Shown here: in pieces, positions 18,229-26,241 of the stretch
Position numbering within the stretch: position 1 is the first letter of the stretch
How the letters are laid out: every line of letters begins with the position of its first letter
The notes under the pieces: generated by a model
The model's database searches: none
What the model was told of the DNA's origin: nothing
Seen by the model: the letters and a program-made list of their open reading frames with translations, nothing else
Assembly (NCBI GenBank): GCA_905182185.1
Contig: CAJJAP010000002.1
Location: 53,158 to 117,157 of the forward strand
Direction: 5' to 3'
Length of the DNA stretch: 64,000 nt
Origin: an uncultured Candidatus Poseidoniales archaeon
GTDB lineage: Archaea > Thermoplasmatota > Poseidoniia > Poseidoniales > Poseidoniaceae
Program-made: the position numbers and the translations under genes

Positions 18229-18234
18229 TATAAA
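18229..18234 (-). promoter_or_regulatory. TATA box of the E1/JAMM operon
   Basis: On the minus strand TTTATA is centred 26 nt before the ATG at 18205, giving a leaderless transcript and fixing the start of the E1-like protein. Confidence 0.5.
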
Positions 18235-18262
18235 GAATTGAGACAAGTTAGCACTGTCTCGT

Positions 18263-19621
18263 TCACTGAGCACTCTTGATACATTCTAGGAGTAAGTTTT
18301 CAAGCGCACTCATTTGAACATCTATTGTGAAATTTTCTTCAACATATTTGCGTCCATTTCCAGCCCATAGTTTGCGAGTATCTTCATCTTGGGATAAACG
18401 ATAAGCCACATCCCATAATTCGTAATCTTCTCGTGCAATTAGCATTCCACTCTCAACATTCTTCATTGTATAATGGAAGCCACCTTCGTCGACCATCAAT
18501 GCTGGGACTCCAATTGCCATCGCTTCTAATGGAGTCAATCCGAAAGGTTCGCCATGTGCATGGCTAACCATCGCCACAGCGCCTCTAATCACGGCTCTAA
18601 GCGCTGATTGACTTAGGCGAGGCATACAATAAATATCGACGCCTAAGGAACTTCCATAAGCCATTATTTTTTCTTTATCAGATTGTTCTCCGCCACCGAT
18701 TTGTAGCAATGAAAGTCCAGTTCCTTGCAAAGATTGAAGAGTTTCCCATGCACCTTTGACAAAGGATAATTTGCCAATAGTTACAACATATTGTTGCGGT
18801 AATTCCTCTGCTTCAGGTATATTCTTTTCCGCATCAAGAAGCGCTTGTTGAATTTCATCAGCAGCATCATTCTCTTCAGGATCTGCAAGTTGTGGCCATA
18901 AGTCCCAATCCAAAACATGCATTAGATGTGTGGCTTCAAGCAATTGACCCTTGCTATTACGGCGCGGAGCAGAACCATTGCCCTTTTTTTCATCACAAGC
19001 CAAATCATAAATCTCTCTCAATTGCTTTTGAATCCACATTGAATTTCCAGAAATAGCCGTACCCTTCATCGCCTTCAAGCGTCGTACTAATTTTTGGTCA
19101 ACTCTTCGCTGATTTGCAAAAATCATATTGGTTAACCATAACGGTCTTTTCAATTTACCATCCAAATGTCGATGAAGAACATCTTCATACAACCAGCGCG
19201 GTGGTTCAAGGCAATGATAGTGCAACCCTTTACCAGTAAGGGTTTTATCCGAAACTGAATTTAGGATTTCTAATGTTCCGCGGCCAACTGAAAAGTGTAT
19301 AGCATCATATTGTGACCAATCGATTTTCATATTTTTCCATTGCCTAGTGGCTGCAGAACTTTGCCCTGCAGTAATTTCAGTGATTGCACCTTGGGGCCAG
19401 GAGAAAGGCTTCGCAGGCTGTATTATATCAATATCACAATCACCTAACAATTGCTTTGCCTGTTGCGGAAATTGAAGGGTAGCGAGACTAACTTGCCATC
19501 TCTTGTCGGCATGGCGAAGTAATTGCAATAATTCTCGTTCAGCCCCACCAAGAGTATTGAAAGAACCTCTGACAACCAAAACGCGCAAAGGAGAATCAGC
19601 AACATCAGACTCCTCAGCCAT
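18263..19621 (-). CDS. Glycosyltransferase family 4 protein
   Basis: A 452-residue GT-B protein. The N-terminal domain begins LRVLVVRGSFNTLGGAERELLQLL, a typical GT4 acceptor-domain opening. The donor domain shows VTIGKLSFVKGAWETL and the EPFGLTPLEAMAIGVPALMVDEGG region with the two conserved Glu residues. A 100-residue central segment is charged. Together with the divergent gmd gene it suggests a glycan pathway using GDP-mannose-derived sugars. An AT-rich minus-strand segment near 19646-19652 is at TATA distance from the ATG. Confidence 0.82.
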   Translation of the reverse strand: MAEESDVADSPLRVLVVRGSFNTLGGAERELLQLLRHADKRWQVSLATLQFPQQAKQLLGDCDIDIIQPAKPFSWPQGAITEITAGQSSAATRQWKNMKIDWSQYDAIHFSVGRGTLEILNSVSDKTLTGKGLHYHCLEPPRWLYEDVLHRHLDGKLKRPLWLTNMIFANQRRVDQKLVRRLKAMKGTAISGNSMWIQKQLREIYDLACDEKKGNGSAPRRNSKGQLLEATHLMHVLDWDLWPQLADPEENDAADEIQQALLDAEKNIPEAEELPQQYVVTIGKLSFVKGAWETLQSLQGTGLSLLQIGGGEQSDKEKIMAYGSSLGVDIYCMPRLSQSALRAVIRGAVAMVSHAHGEPFGLTPLEAMAIGVPALMVDEGGFHYTMKNVESGMLIAREDYELWDVAYRLSQDEDTRKLWAGNGRKYVEENFTIDVQMSALENLLLECIKSAQ

Positions 19622-19678
19622 AATGTGCTGTCATGACTTACAACCTTAATTTGAACCCATAAAAAGGTAAATTTATGC

Positions 19679-19687
19679 TATATATTT
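19679..19687 (+). promoter_or_regulatory. Likely TATA box of gmd
   Basis: TATATATTT lies about 54 nt before the gmd ATG, predicting a leader of about 28 nt. Confidence 0.35.
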
Positions 19688-19736
19688 GCTAACTTTTACG
19701 CGGCGAATTGAAAAGAGATAAGCCACAGGGCAAAAC

Positions 19737-20801
19737 ATGACCGGCAAGACAGCGATGATTACTGGTGTAACCGGGCAAGATGGTTCTTACCTAGCAGAAT
19801 TGCTATTAGAAAAAGGATACAATGTCTATGGATTCGTACGCAGGGTTTCCCAACCGACTGTAGGACGCAACCTCATCAACCACTTGATGACCAATGAAAA
19901 GTTTCACTTAATCAATGGGGATTTAGCAGATCAAAGTTCTATCGACAATGCTGTAACCTCTTGTCAACCAGATGAGTTTTACAACCTCGGTGCTATGTCA
20001 TTCGTCCCGGAATCTTGGCGCTCACCGATGATGACTGCTGATATTACCGGTCTTGGCGCTCTACGTTGTTTGGAAGCGATTCGCAAGAACGCACCAAATT
20101 GCCGATATTACCAAGCTGGTTCAAGCGAACAATTCGGTAAGGTGCATGAAGTTCCTCAAACTGAAGAAACCCCATTCCACCCACGTTCACCATATGGATG
20201 TGCTAAGGTATTTGCCTTTGAAATCACTCGTAACTACCGTGAATCATACGATATGTTCGCTTGTACTGGAATTCTCTTCAATCACGAAAGCCCACGCCGT
20301 GGACTAGAATTCGTTACCCGTAAAGTGACAATGACGGCAGCACGTATCGCCCATGGATTTGATGAGAATCTATGGATTGGTAATGTTGAAGCAAAGCGCG
20401 ATTGGGGATTTGCAGGAGATTATGTCGAGATGCAATGGAGAATGTTACAACAAGATGTGCCATTTGATTTCGTTGTTGCAACCGGGAGAACTCACAGCGT
20501 CAAGGATATGATCAATCTTGCATTCTCTCATGTTGGAATGATTTTGACTTGGTCAGGAGAAGGCGTTGATGTCATCGCTACAGACCAAAACAATGTAGTT
20601 CGTGTTAGAACTAATCCGAAATTCTTCCGTCCTGCTGAGGTCGATTTATTGATTGGGGACCCTGCTCTATCACGCAAAGAATTGGATTGGGTTCCTAAGA
20701 CCTCCTTTGAGGAATTAGTCGCAATGATGGTAGATTCGGATGTCAAGATTGTTAAAGAAGCGGTAAAGGGTGGTTATGAACCACCTATTCCACCTGAGTG
20801 A
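19737..20801 (+). CDS. gmd: GDP-mannose 4,6-dehydratase
   Basis: A 354-residue short-chain dehydrogenase of the extended type. It has the NADP loop GVTGQDGSYLAELLLEKGY, the QAGSSEQFGKV strand, and the catalytic YxxxK in SPYGCAKVFAF, followed by LFNHESPRRGLEFVTRK, all as in Gmd. The enzyme converts GDP-mannose to GDP-4-keto-6-deoxymannose, precursor of fucose, rhamnose and perosamine nucleotides. It is divergent from a glycosyltransferase and its stop overlaps the possible start of the GST-like gene, so it may share a transcript with it. Confidence 0.92.
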   Translation: MTGKTAMITGVTGQDGSYLAELLLEKGYNVYGFVRRVSQPTVGRNLINHLMTNEKFHLINGDLADQSSIDNAVTSCQPDEFYNLGAMSFVPESWRSPMMTADITGLGALRCLEAIRKNAPNCRYYQAGSSEQFGKVHEVPQTEETPFHPRSPYGCAKVFAFEITRNYRESYDMFACTGILFNHESPRRGLEFVTRKVTMTAARIAHGFDENLWIGNVEAKRDWGFAGDYVEMQWRMLQQDVPFDFVVATGRTHSVKDMINLAFSHVGMILTWSGEGVDVIATDQNNVVRVRTNPKFFRPAEVDLLIGDPALSRKELDWVPKTSFEELVAMMVDSDVKIVKEAVKGGYEPPIPPE

Positions 20802-21433
20802 AATCTATTGGAGTGAGTTTAGTGGCAACAGAACAGTTGCCGATTTTGTATTCTTTTAGGCGTTGTCCTTATGCTATGCGAGCCCGTATGGCAATCGTTA
20901 GACAAGACTTCAAAGTTGAGCATAGAGAAGTAATTCTCCGTGATAGGCCATTGCATATGATGCAGATTTCCCCCAAAGGTACAGTTCCAATTTTACAATT
21001 ACCCAATGGTGAGGTAATCGAGGAAAGCCTTGAGATTATGCAACATGTTCGTGATTGGCAACCAAGTGTAGAGGAATCAAGTTGGATTGAAAGAAATGAT
21101 CTTGAATTTAAACATCACTTGGACCGTTACAAATATCCTAATCGCTATGAGGATATTGATGTGATAGAGCAAAGAAATGCAGCAGTAAACTATCTTGACG
21201 ATTTAGATACAAATCTCCAGTAGCTAGAACAAAATACAAATCTTAACGATTCATTATTCCCATTTGTGCGCCAATTTGCTAACCATGATAGAGAATGGTT
21301 TGATATTCAACCTTGGACAAATATTCATAGTTGGTTGGCCAAGAACCTTGCTAGCGCTGAATTCAAAATTTGTATGAACAAAAACAAGCAATGGTTTGAG
21401 GGCGATTCCCCAATTGAATTCCCTACTGAATAA
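20798..21433 (+). pseudogene. Glutathione S-transferase-like gene interrupted by an in-frame amber codon
   Basis: The front half (141 codons from 20798) has the thioredoxin-fold GST N-domain with ILYSFRRCPYAMRARMAI and the cis-proline region GTVPILQL, followed by EESLEIMQH. The frame then meets TAG at 21221-21223, yet stays open afterwards for about 69 more codons that read as a helical C-domain (FANHDREWFDIQPW, SWLAKNLASAEF) and stops at 21433, one base before the taw1 stop. Total length of about 210 residues suits a GST. A GTG at 20822 may be the true start. This is either a recent nonsense mutation or a base-call error. A recoded amber is not favoured, as no pylT or similar gene is seen. 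Confidence 0.72.
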
Positions 21434-22435
21434 TCAGTTGATAACCGTCAAGTGCTTGACCGATGGTGCAATTCCCAAATCATCAGGGAAGAATTTGGTA
21501 GCGATAGGAATTTGCATTGGTGACATTTCAGTGCCAACCAAAGCCACTCGACTAGGTTTTGAATCGGAGAGAACTTTTCTTCCAGTCAATGGGGCGATTT
21601 TATTGCTGAAATCCATGATATCTTCATGACTTGGCATATTCTCGGCGGCTAAATTTTCTCTACTATGTCCAACAAAGACATAGCCTTTATTTTCAATGAA
21701 ATCAGGGTCAGCCCGCAAATCAAGTTTTGCAAATTCTTCGATATTCTTATCAGACATATTGATGCCTTTCATCAATGTATGACGGCAAACGATTCTGGTA
21801 TCTAATGAAGGTAAGAGGTCGATGGTTTCTTCGAATTTATCCCATGCATTGGTATTCCATTTTGGCTTACATACAGCATCAAAAATTTCCTTGTTAGGAG
21901 CATCGACTGAAACATATAGTTGAGTCGGTAAAACGTCGAGATTTTCGATCACTTTAGGCAGGGTTCCGTTGGTCACCAACATCGTTGTCATTCCGTGCTC
22001 GTGACATAATTCCATATATTCACTAAGGCGTGTGTATAGAGTAGGTTCTCCATTGAGAGAGATAGCAACGTGCTTTGGATTTTGAGCAGATAACCATCTT
22101 TCCTTTGGAACCTTATCATTGCCCTTGAATCCAGATAATAATCGTCGTTGCGCCCGTACTGATTCATACAGCATGTCAAGTGGGTCCTGGTCAGATAGTT
22201 CTAGGGAATCCATATGAGGTTCTCTCCAGCAGTAAGTGCAAGCGAGATTACATTGGTCTACCACCGGTGACATTTGCATACAACTGTGGCTAGCGACCCC
22301 GTAGAATTTGCCTTTGTAGCATTGGCGGTCTCTAAGTAGAGATTCTTTGGTCCAATGGCAGATTTTGACACCACCATGTTCTCCAACAATGTGGTAACGT
22401 TGTTTCTGTAACTTTGCTTTGAGTGCTAAATCCAT
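21434..22435 (-). CDS. taw1: 4-demethylwyosine synthase (radical SAM)
   Basis: A radical SAM enzyme that condenses pyruvate carbons with N1-methylguanosine-37 of tRNA-Phe to give imidazoline-ring 4-demethylwyosine. The ATG at 22435, behind a GGAAGTGA ribosome site, gives 333 residues; a TTG 14 codons upstream is less likely. The SAM cluster is CNLACTYC (Cys 62, 66, 69), and three earlier cysteines at 26, 39 and 52 fit the second iron-sulfur cluster known in archaeal Taw1. HIVGEHGGVKIC, NPKHVAISLNGEPTLY and QLYVSVDAP are characteristic. It lacks the flavodoxin domain of eukaryotic TYW1. The next enzyme of the pathway, Taw2, lies near 48 kb. Confidence 0.9.
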   Translation of the reverse strand: MDLALKAKLQKQRYHIVGEHGGVKICHWTKESLLRDRQCYKGKFYGVASHSCMQMSPVVDQCNLACTYCWREPHMDSLELSDQDPLDMLYESVRAQRRLLSGFKGNDKVPKERWLSAQNPKHVAISLNGEPTLYTRLSEYMELCHEHGMTTMLVTNGTLPKVIENLDVLPTQLYVSVDAPNKEIFDAVCKPKWNTNAWDKFEETIDLLPSLDTRIVCRHTLMKGINMSDKNIEEFAKLDLRADPDFIENKGYVFVGHSRENLAAENMPSHEDIMDFSNKIAPLTGRKVLSDSKPSRVALVGTEMSPMQIPIATKFFPDDLGIAPSVKHLTVIN

Positions 22436-22561
22436 CGGTTTCACTTCCTCAGCCGAATTTCCACTGCCGAGAAGCAAATGCGACTCTATTGGGAACCGGC
22501 TCGGTTAACCGATGCTAATGCTTTTCCCGTTTCAACTTCGCGATTAGTAAAAATGCTGCAA

Positions 22562-23224
22562 TCACTTGTTTAACATCGGTAGAAATGCATTTGCAGCCTT
22601 TTCAGCAGCATTTGCAACATCATCTAAGCGTTGAAGAATTCTATACATGTGCATAGCCGCAAGTGGTTTGTCATCACCTTCTGAGAACACATAGGCTGCA
22701 GCTGTACTTTCGCATTCATCAGCCTTATGTTCAAGAATATTGACTTGCATAATCAAATCATTGAGAACAGCCATTTGCATTGGAGCGAATCCGGATTGTG
22801 TCAATACATTTAGTTGGTCCACTGCTTCAGAATATTTCTCAACAGTCTTGTGAACCGCTTCAGCCATTATTTTCAGATTATCTCTTGCTTGGTCATCTAC
22901 CATCAATTCTCTAAACGAGATTTGTTCTGCAACATTTTGTGCATAATCTGCAATTCTATCTTGGCGTGAGAGCATGTGCAAGAAGGTATCGCGTCCGATT
23001 GCAATTCTTACACCATTTCCGATATGATTGCGTAGATCTGTTTTGATATGGTCAGCGTCCAATTCTGCAGAGATGGTCGCTTCGATGTGTTTGCTTGCAT
23101 CTTTGCCTTGTGATGCCACAGTTACAGCAGTAAGCATATGTTCAACAGTCTTCTCAACTGACTTTGCATGCTCATAGAACATGTCAAACGGTGTTGAGTC
23201 AAGTGTCTCAAATGGTGTTTCCAT
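22562..23224 (-). CDS. DUF47/PhoU-like phosphate transport accessory protein
   Basis: A 220-residue all-helical protein of the DUF47 (TIGR00153) group, related to PhoU, which is commonly encoded beside PiT phosphate transporters. Visible features are the repeated three-helix bundles and the DRIADYAQNVAEQISF and RILQRLDDVANAAEKAAN segments with their conserved acidic residues. It overlaps the end of the PiT gene by 17 bp on the same strand, so both are in one operon; it probably controls transporter activity at the membrane. Confidence 0.85.
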   Translation of the reverse strand: METPFETLDSTPFDMFYEHAKSVEKTVEHMLTAVTVASQGKDASKHIEATISAELDADHIKTDLRNHIGNGVRIAIGRDTFLHMLSRQDRIADYAQNVAEQISFRELMVDDQARDNLKIMAEAVHKTVEKYSEAVDQLNVLTQSGFAPMQMAVLNDLIMQVNILEHKADECESTAAAYVFSEGDDKPLAAMHMYRILQRLDDVANAAEKAANAFLPMLNK

Positions 23225-24655
23225 CAAGATGTCTCTTGCTTTCTTCCTTGTCAGGACGCATCACAACTGCTAGAGTTATTGCGATTGCAGACAATGTCAC
23301 GATTGCAACATTGACTGGGCTACCAGCGAATAGGATTACGAAAAGAACAGCACCAGCAGCAGAGATTGGCAGACTTGCCACCCAACTAGCAGCAATCTTT
23401 GCAAATACTCTGAAATCAACAGCACCTGCACCACCTGCAAGTCCAACTCCAACCACAGCACCGACTAAAGTGTGAGTTGTTGAAATCGGAACAGCCAGGA
23501 ACGGCATCGAGAAAATAAGCACTGTTGTTGCAGCACCAAATTCAGCAGCAAAACCTCTTGAAGGAGTAATGTGAGTGATTTTCTTGCCGATAGTATCCAT
23601 TACTTTGTAGCCCCATGTTGCCACACCGACTGTGATTCCAATACCACCTATTAGCAAAAGGAATAGAGGTACTCCGACATTTCCGTCGCTCAATGTAGCC
23701 TGTTGTAGAAGTTGCAATATCATAAATCGCTGCCATCGGTCCAATTGCATTCGCAACATCATTTGCACCGTGGGCGAATGCAACATAACATGCAGTGATT
23801 ATCTGTAGCCAAATGAAGACGCGTTCAACACCTTCCATTCCTTCTTCTTTGAATTGATAACGCTTTAGTACGACCCATAGGACGAAACTTGCGAACATTC
23901 CTATCGCTAGGGCAACTGCTAGACTGTTAATTGGAATCCATGCCCCATCGATGAATGGATTGAAGGTAGTACCTTCCTTTGCTGGTAACCAAGCGCTTTT
24001 GTCAATATAGCCTGAACTCTCAAGGTTTGAATAAAACCCTTTCAACCCCTTGAATTGGAATGCGAGACCCAAAACAAAAAATGTAGGTAAAGCAAGAATT
24101 GGTGCTAACTTTTTGGTTTGTACAAATGGGTCTTCATTATTGAAGATTAGTCTCTTGATTACAAAGAATGAAACGAAAGCAAGAATTCCTCCTAATAATG
24201 GTGAAGCAACCCAACTCAATACAATTTCTATTACCTTCTCCCAGTTTACAGAAGACGGTTGGATGTACAACCCCATTCCGATTACGCCACCGACAATACT
24301 GTGTGTGGTTGAAACAGGCATACCAAATCTTGTTGCGATTGTTAGCCAAATAGCAGCAGCCAATAACGCGGCCATAAATCCATACATCAATTTCTGGCTT
24401 AACTCCTCTGTAAAACCAGCGTCGCCAAAATCAAGAACTCCCTTTCTGATCGTTTCAGTTACGTGACTTCCAAAGAAAACGGCCCCAGTAAATTCGAATA
24501 CTGCGGCAACGATAATCGCACGACGTAGAGTCAATGCGCCCGAGACCTACCGATGTTCCCATTGCATTTGCGACATCATTTGCCCCGATGTTCCAGGCCA
24601 TATACGCACAGACAACAAAGGCAGTTCCGAGTAGTCCACTGGTGGTGGGTTCCAT
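23208..24655 (-). CDS. pit: PiT-family inorganic phosphate transporter (two frameshifts)
   Basis: Three consecutive ORFs give one complete PiT permease of about 480 residues. The N-terminal signature GANDVANAMGTSVG breaks near 24543-24546, where removing one base restores GSGALTLRRAI; a second extra base near 23699-23702 separates the second signature FAHGANDVANAIGPMAAIYDIA from TLSDGNVGVPLFLLL. Both inverted halves with about ten membrane helices and the STTHS/STTHT elements are present, so the protein is probably functional and the shifts are likely sequence errors. The transporter couples phosphate to Na+ or H+ entry. The gene is leaderless and divergent from an AbrB-PhoU regulator, sharing a dyad-bearing promoter. 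Confidence 0.85.
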
Positions 24656-24677
24656 GTGCCACTCTAGTTGCTATCGG

Positions 24678-24684
24678 TATATAT
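24678..24684 (-). promoter_or_regulatory. TATA box of the pit operon
   Basis: The minus-strand AT-rich box (TATATA core) is centred 26 nt before the pit ATG at 24655, as for a leaderless gene. Confidence 0.55.
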
Positions 24685-24718
24685 TGAACCTTATCGGTAA
24701 TCTATATAGGTCAATATA
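24680..24718. promoter_or_regulatory. Dyad operator between pit and the PhoU regulator
   Basis: TATATTGAACC (24680-24690) and GGTCAATATA (24709-24718) form an inverted repeat that overlaps the TATA box of pit and abuts that of the regulator. Two direct copies of TATCGGTA (24672-24679 and 24692-24699) sit 20 bp apart, two helical turns. A regulator bound here could silence both genes. The AbrB-PhoU protein encoded alongside is the natural candidate, by inference. Confidence 0.5.
24702..24709 (+). promoter_or_regulatory. TATA box of the AbrB-PhoU regulator gene
   Basis: CTATATAG is centred 26 nt before the GTG at 24732, supporting GTG as a leaderless start. Confidence 0.5.
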
Positions 24719-24731
24719 GATTGGTGGGTTT

Positions 24732-25782
24732 GTGGCTGAAGGTGCAGGCGGATATGAGGTTCGCAAAGTACAACTTACGGGTGGAGCAACTTACACCATA
24801 AGCCTTCCAAAAGCATGGGTTGTTGAGAACGCCATCAATGCCAAAGACTCCCTTAGAATCGATTGGAGACCGAGTGGTGCTTTGAGAATCACCCCTCTCG
24901 ACATGGCTGAAAACAAGTATCAGAGAGTGGTATTGAGTTGTAAAGAAATCCACATTGGAAGTTTACACGATCATCTAATGGGCGCATATATCTCTGGGGC
25001 TGATGAAATAATCATTACCGCCTTTCAAAGTAATGACAAAAAGTACCAAGCCGAAATAAGACGCTTTTTGAAAAACACACGAGGCTTTCGAGATAGTCGA
25101 CGAAGAAGATGATACCATGCGAATGGTTTGCTTAATGAATAGTGGAGAAATGCCATTGTATGCAAGTTTGAATAGAATGTATTCACAACTGATTTCATTG
25201 ATGAGAGATATCCTAGCGGTTTTCGATGGAGGGGGCCTCGAACTGATTGAGGATGTAGCAGAACGTGAAGCTGATGTTGATGCGATGTTATATCTGGTTG
25301 AGCGGCAAGTGAGAGTTGCATTAGATTCTCATTTGGTCGCCTCGTCATTGAAAGTTAGTAGACATCAAGCACTTGAGTACTCCAATTTGGCTAAAAGCCT
25401 TGAACGAATGATGGACCATGCATTTCAAATCGGCAACTATCTTTTAGAATTCGAAATGCCAAAACTATCACTGGAATCAATTCCTCTAAGTGTAATACCT
25501 CGGTGGCTAGATGCTTTGAAGGAATTGATGATAAATATTCGAACCCGAGAATCTCCTCGAATAGAAGCAGCTCGTAACGAATTAAAACAATCCCAAAAAG
25601 TACTCGAGTCGCATGAGGAGATATTGATGAAAAGTAACAAGAAGGCTGGCACCATTTTGTTTGAATTTAAGTTATCTGAATCACTTAGGCGCCAATGTGC
25701 TTATGCGAGTGATTTTGGAGAGATTCTACTCAACTTGAAAGTTAATGATGAAATGTCATCTCGTAGGATAAATGAAGAATAG
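24732..25782 (+). CDS. AbrB/SpoVT-PhoU fusion phosphate regulator (one frameshift)
   Basis: The N-terminal part (GYEVRKVQLTGGATYTISLPKAWVVE) is an AbrB/SpoVT swapped-hairpin DNA-binding domain, a form used in archaeal PhoU-like regulators. The chain then continues into PhoU helices (LMRDILAVFDG, MLYLVERQVRVALD, EYSNLAKSLERMMDHAFQIGNYLLEF). The two parts are in different frames: removing one T from the TTT at 25086-25088 joins them as NTRGFEIVDEEDD without loss. The whole protein is about 350 residues. Divergence from pit across a dyad operator suggests it controls phosphate uptake and its own synthesis. The GTG start is supported by the TATA position. Confidence 0.8.
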
Positions 25783-26088
25783 GTGTTGCTAGAACTACTT
25801 ACTTTCATATTTACACCTGCGTGTTGGCAACTTTACCACCTTTTGATATATGGGTCGCTTTACAATTCACACCACGAGGATGTTGAAGACGACAGCGGAG
25901 TGATTGAAATGGATATTGAATTAGAAACATATGTTGAGCAAGTAATGGATGAGCAAAAAATTAGTAATGGAATTGATTTTGATTTTGGATTTTCAAAATT
26001 AATATCTACTTTCGTATATGGTGTAGGATTGTATAGGGGTTCTATTGACGAGCGTCATGCCTTAGTTCTTCAATCAAGGAGAGTGTGA
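25783..26088 (+). CDS. Small protein with hydrophobic N-terminus; shares a motif with the next peptide
   Basis: A 101-codon frame starting with GTG immediately after the PhoU stop. The first 25 residues are hydrophobic (LLTFIFTPACWQLYHLLIYG). Its middle part contains YVEQVMDEQKISNGI, which recurs as YVEMVMEQQKVTNGI in the following mini-gene. The true start may be the ATG near 25909. No family is recognised and the end may be altered by a frameshift. Confidence 0.4.
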   Translation: MLLELLTFIFTPACWQLYHLLIYGSLYNSHHEDVEDDSGVIEMDIELETYVEQVMDEQKISNGIDFDFGFSKLISTFVYGVGLYRGSIDERHALVLQSRRV

Positions 26089-26090
26089 TA

Positions 26091-26192
26091 ATGGATCAGT
26101 ATTTAGATCAATATGTTGAAATGGTGATGGAACAGCAGAAAGTGACAAACGGGATTAAGTTATTTTCCTGGCTTAATATTTTTAAAAGGTAA
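26091..26192 (+). CDS. 33-residue peptide related to its upstream neighbour
   Basis: ATG at 26091 follows a GGAGAG site. The 33-residue product has the motif YVEMVMEQQKVTNGI and ends in FSWLNIFKR. The motif repeats in the gene just before it, and the C-terminal 14 codons recur in altered form at 29939-29984, with changes that mostly keep or conserve the amino acid, so the peptide looks real. Function unknown. Confidence 0.45.
   Translation: MDQYLDQYVEMVMEQQKVTNGIKLFSWLNIFKR
26147..26192 (+). repeat. 46-bp repeat, left copy
   Basis: This end of the 33-residue gene matches 29939-29984 at about 37 of 46 positions in the same orientation. Both copies encode NGIK-x-FSW-x-N-x-FKR followed by a stop. 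The two copies bracket the broken thrombospondin-3 gene. Confidence 0.6.
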
Positions 26193-26241
26193 TCACTGTT
26201 AGAACCTTCACCTAACTCTTCGATTAAGGAACAGAACTGGT

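Noticed and set aside
21221..21223. Pyrrolysine or other recoding of the TAG in the GST-like gene
   Set aside because: No pylT, pylS or stem-loop was seen; a nonsense mutation or base-call error is simpler.
23208..24655. Programmed frameshifting in pit and other split genes
   Set aside because: Eight or more unrelated genes show the same +1 offset without a common slippery site; an insertion error explains them better.
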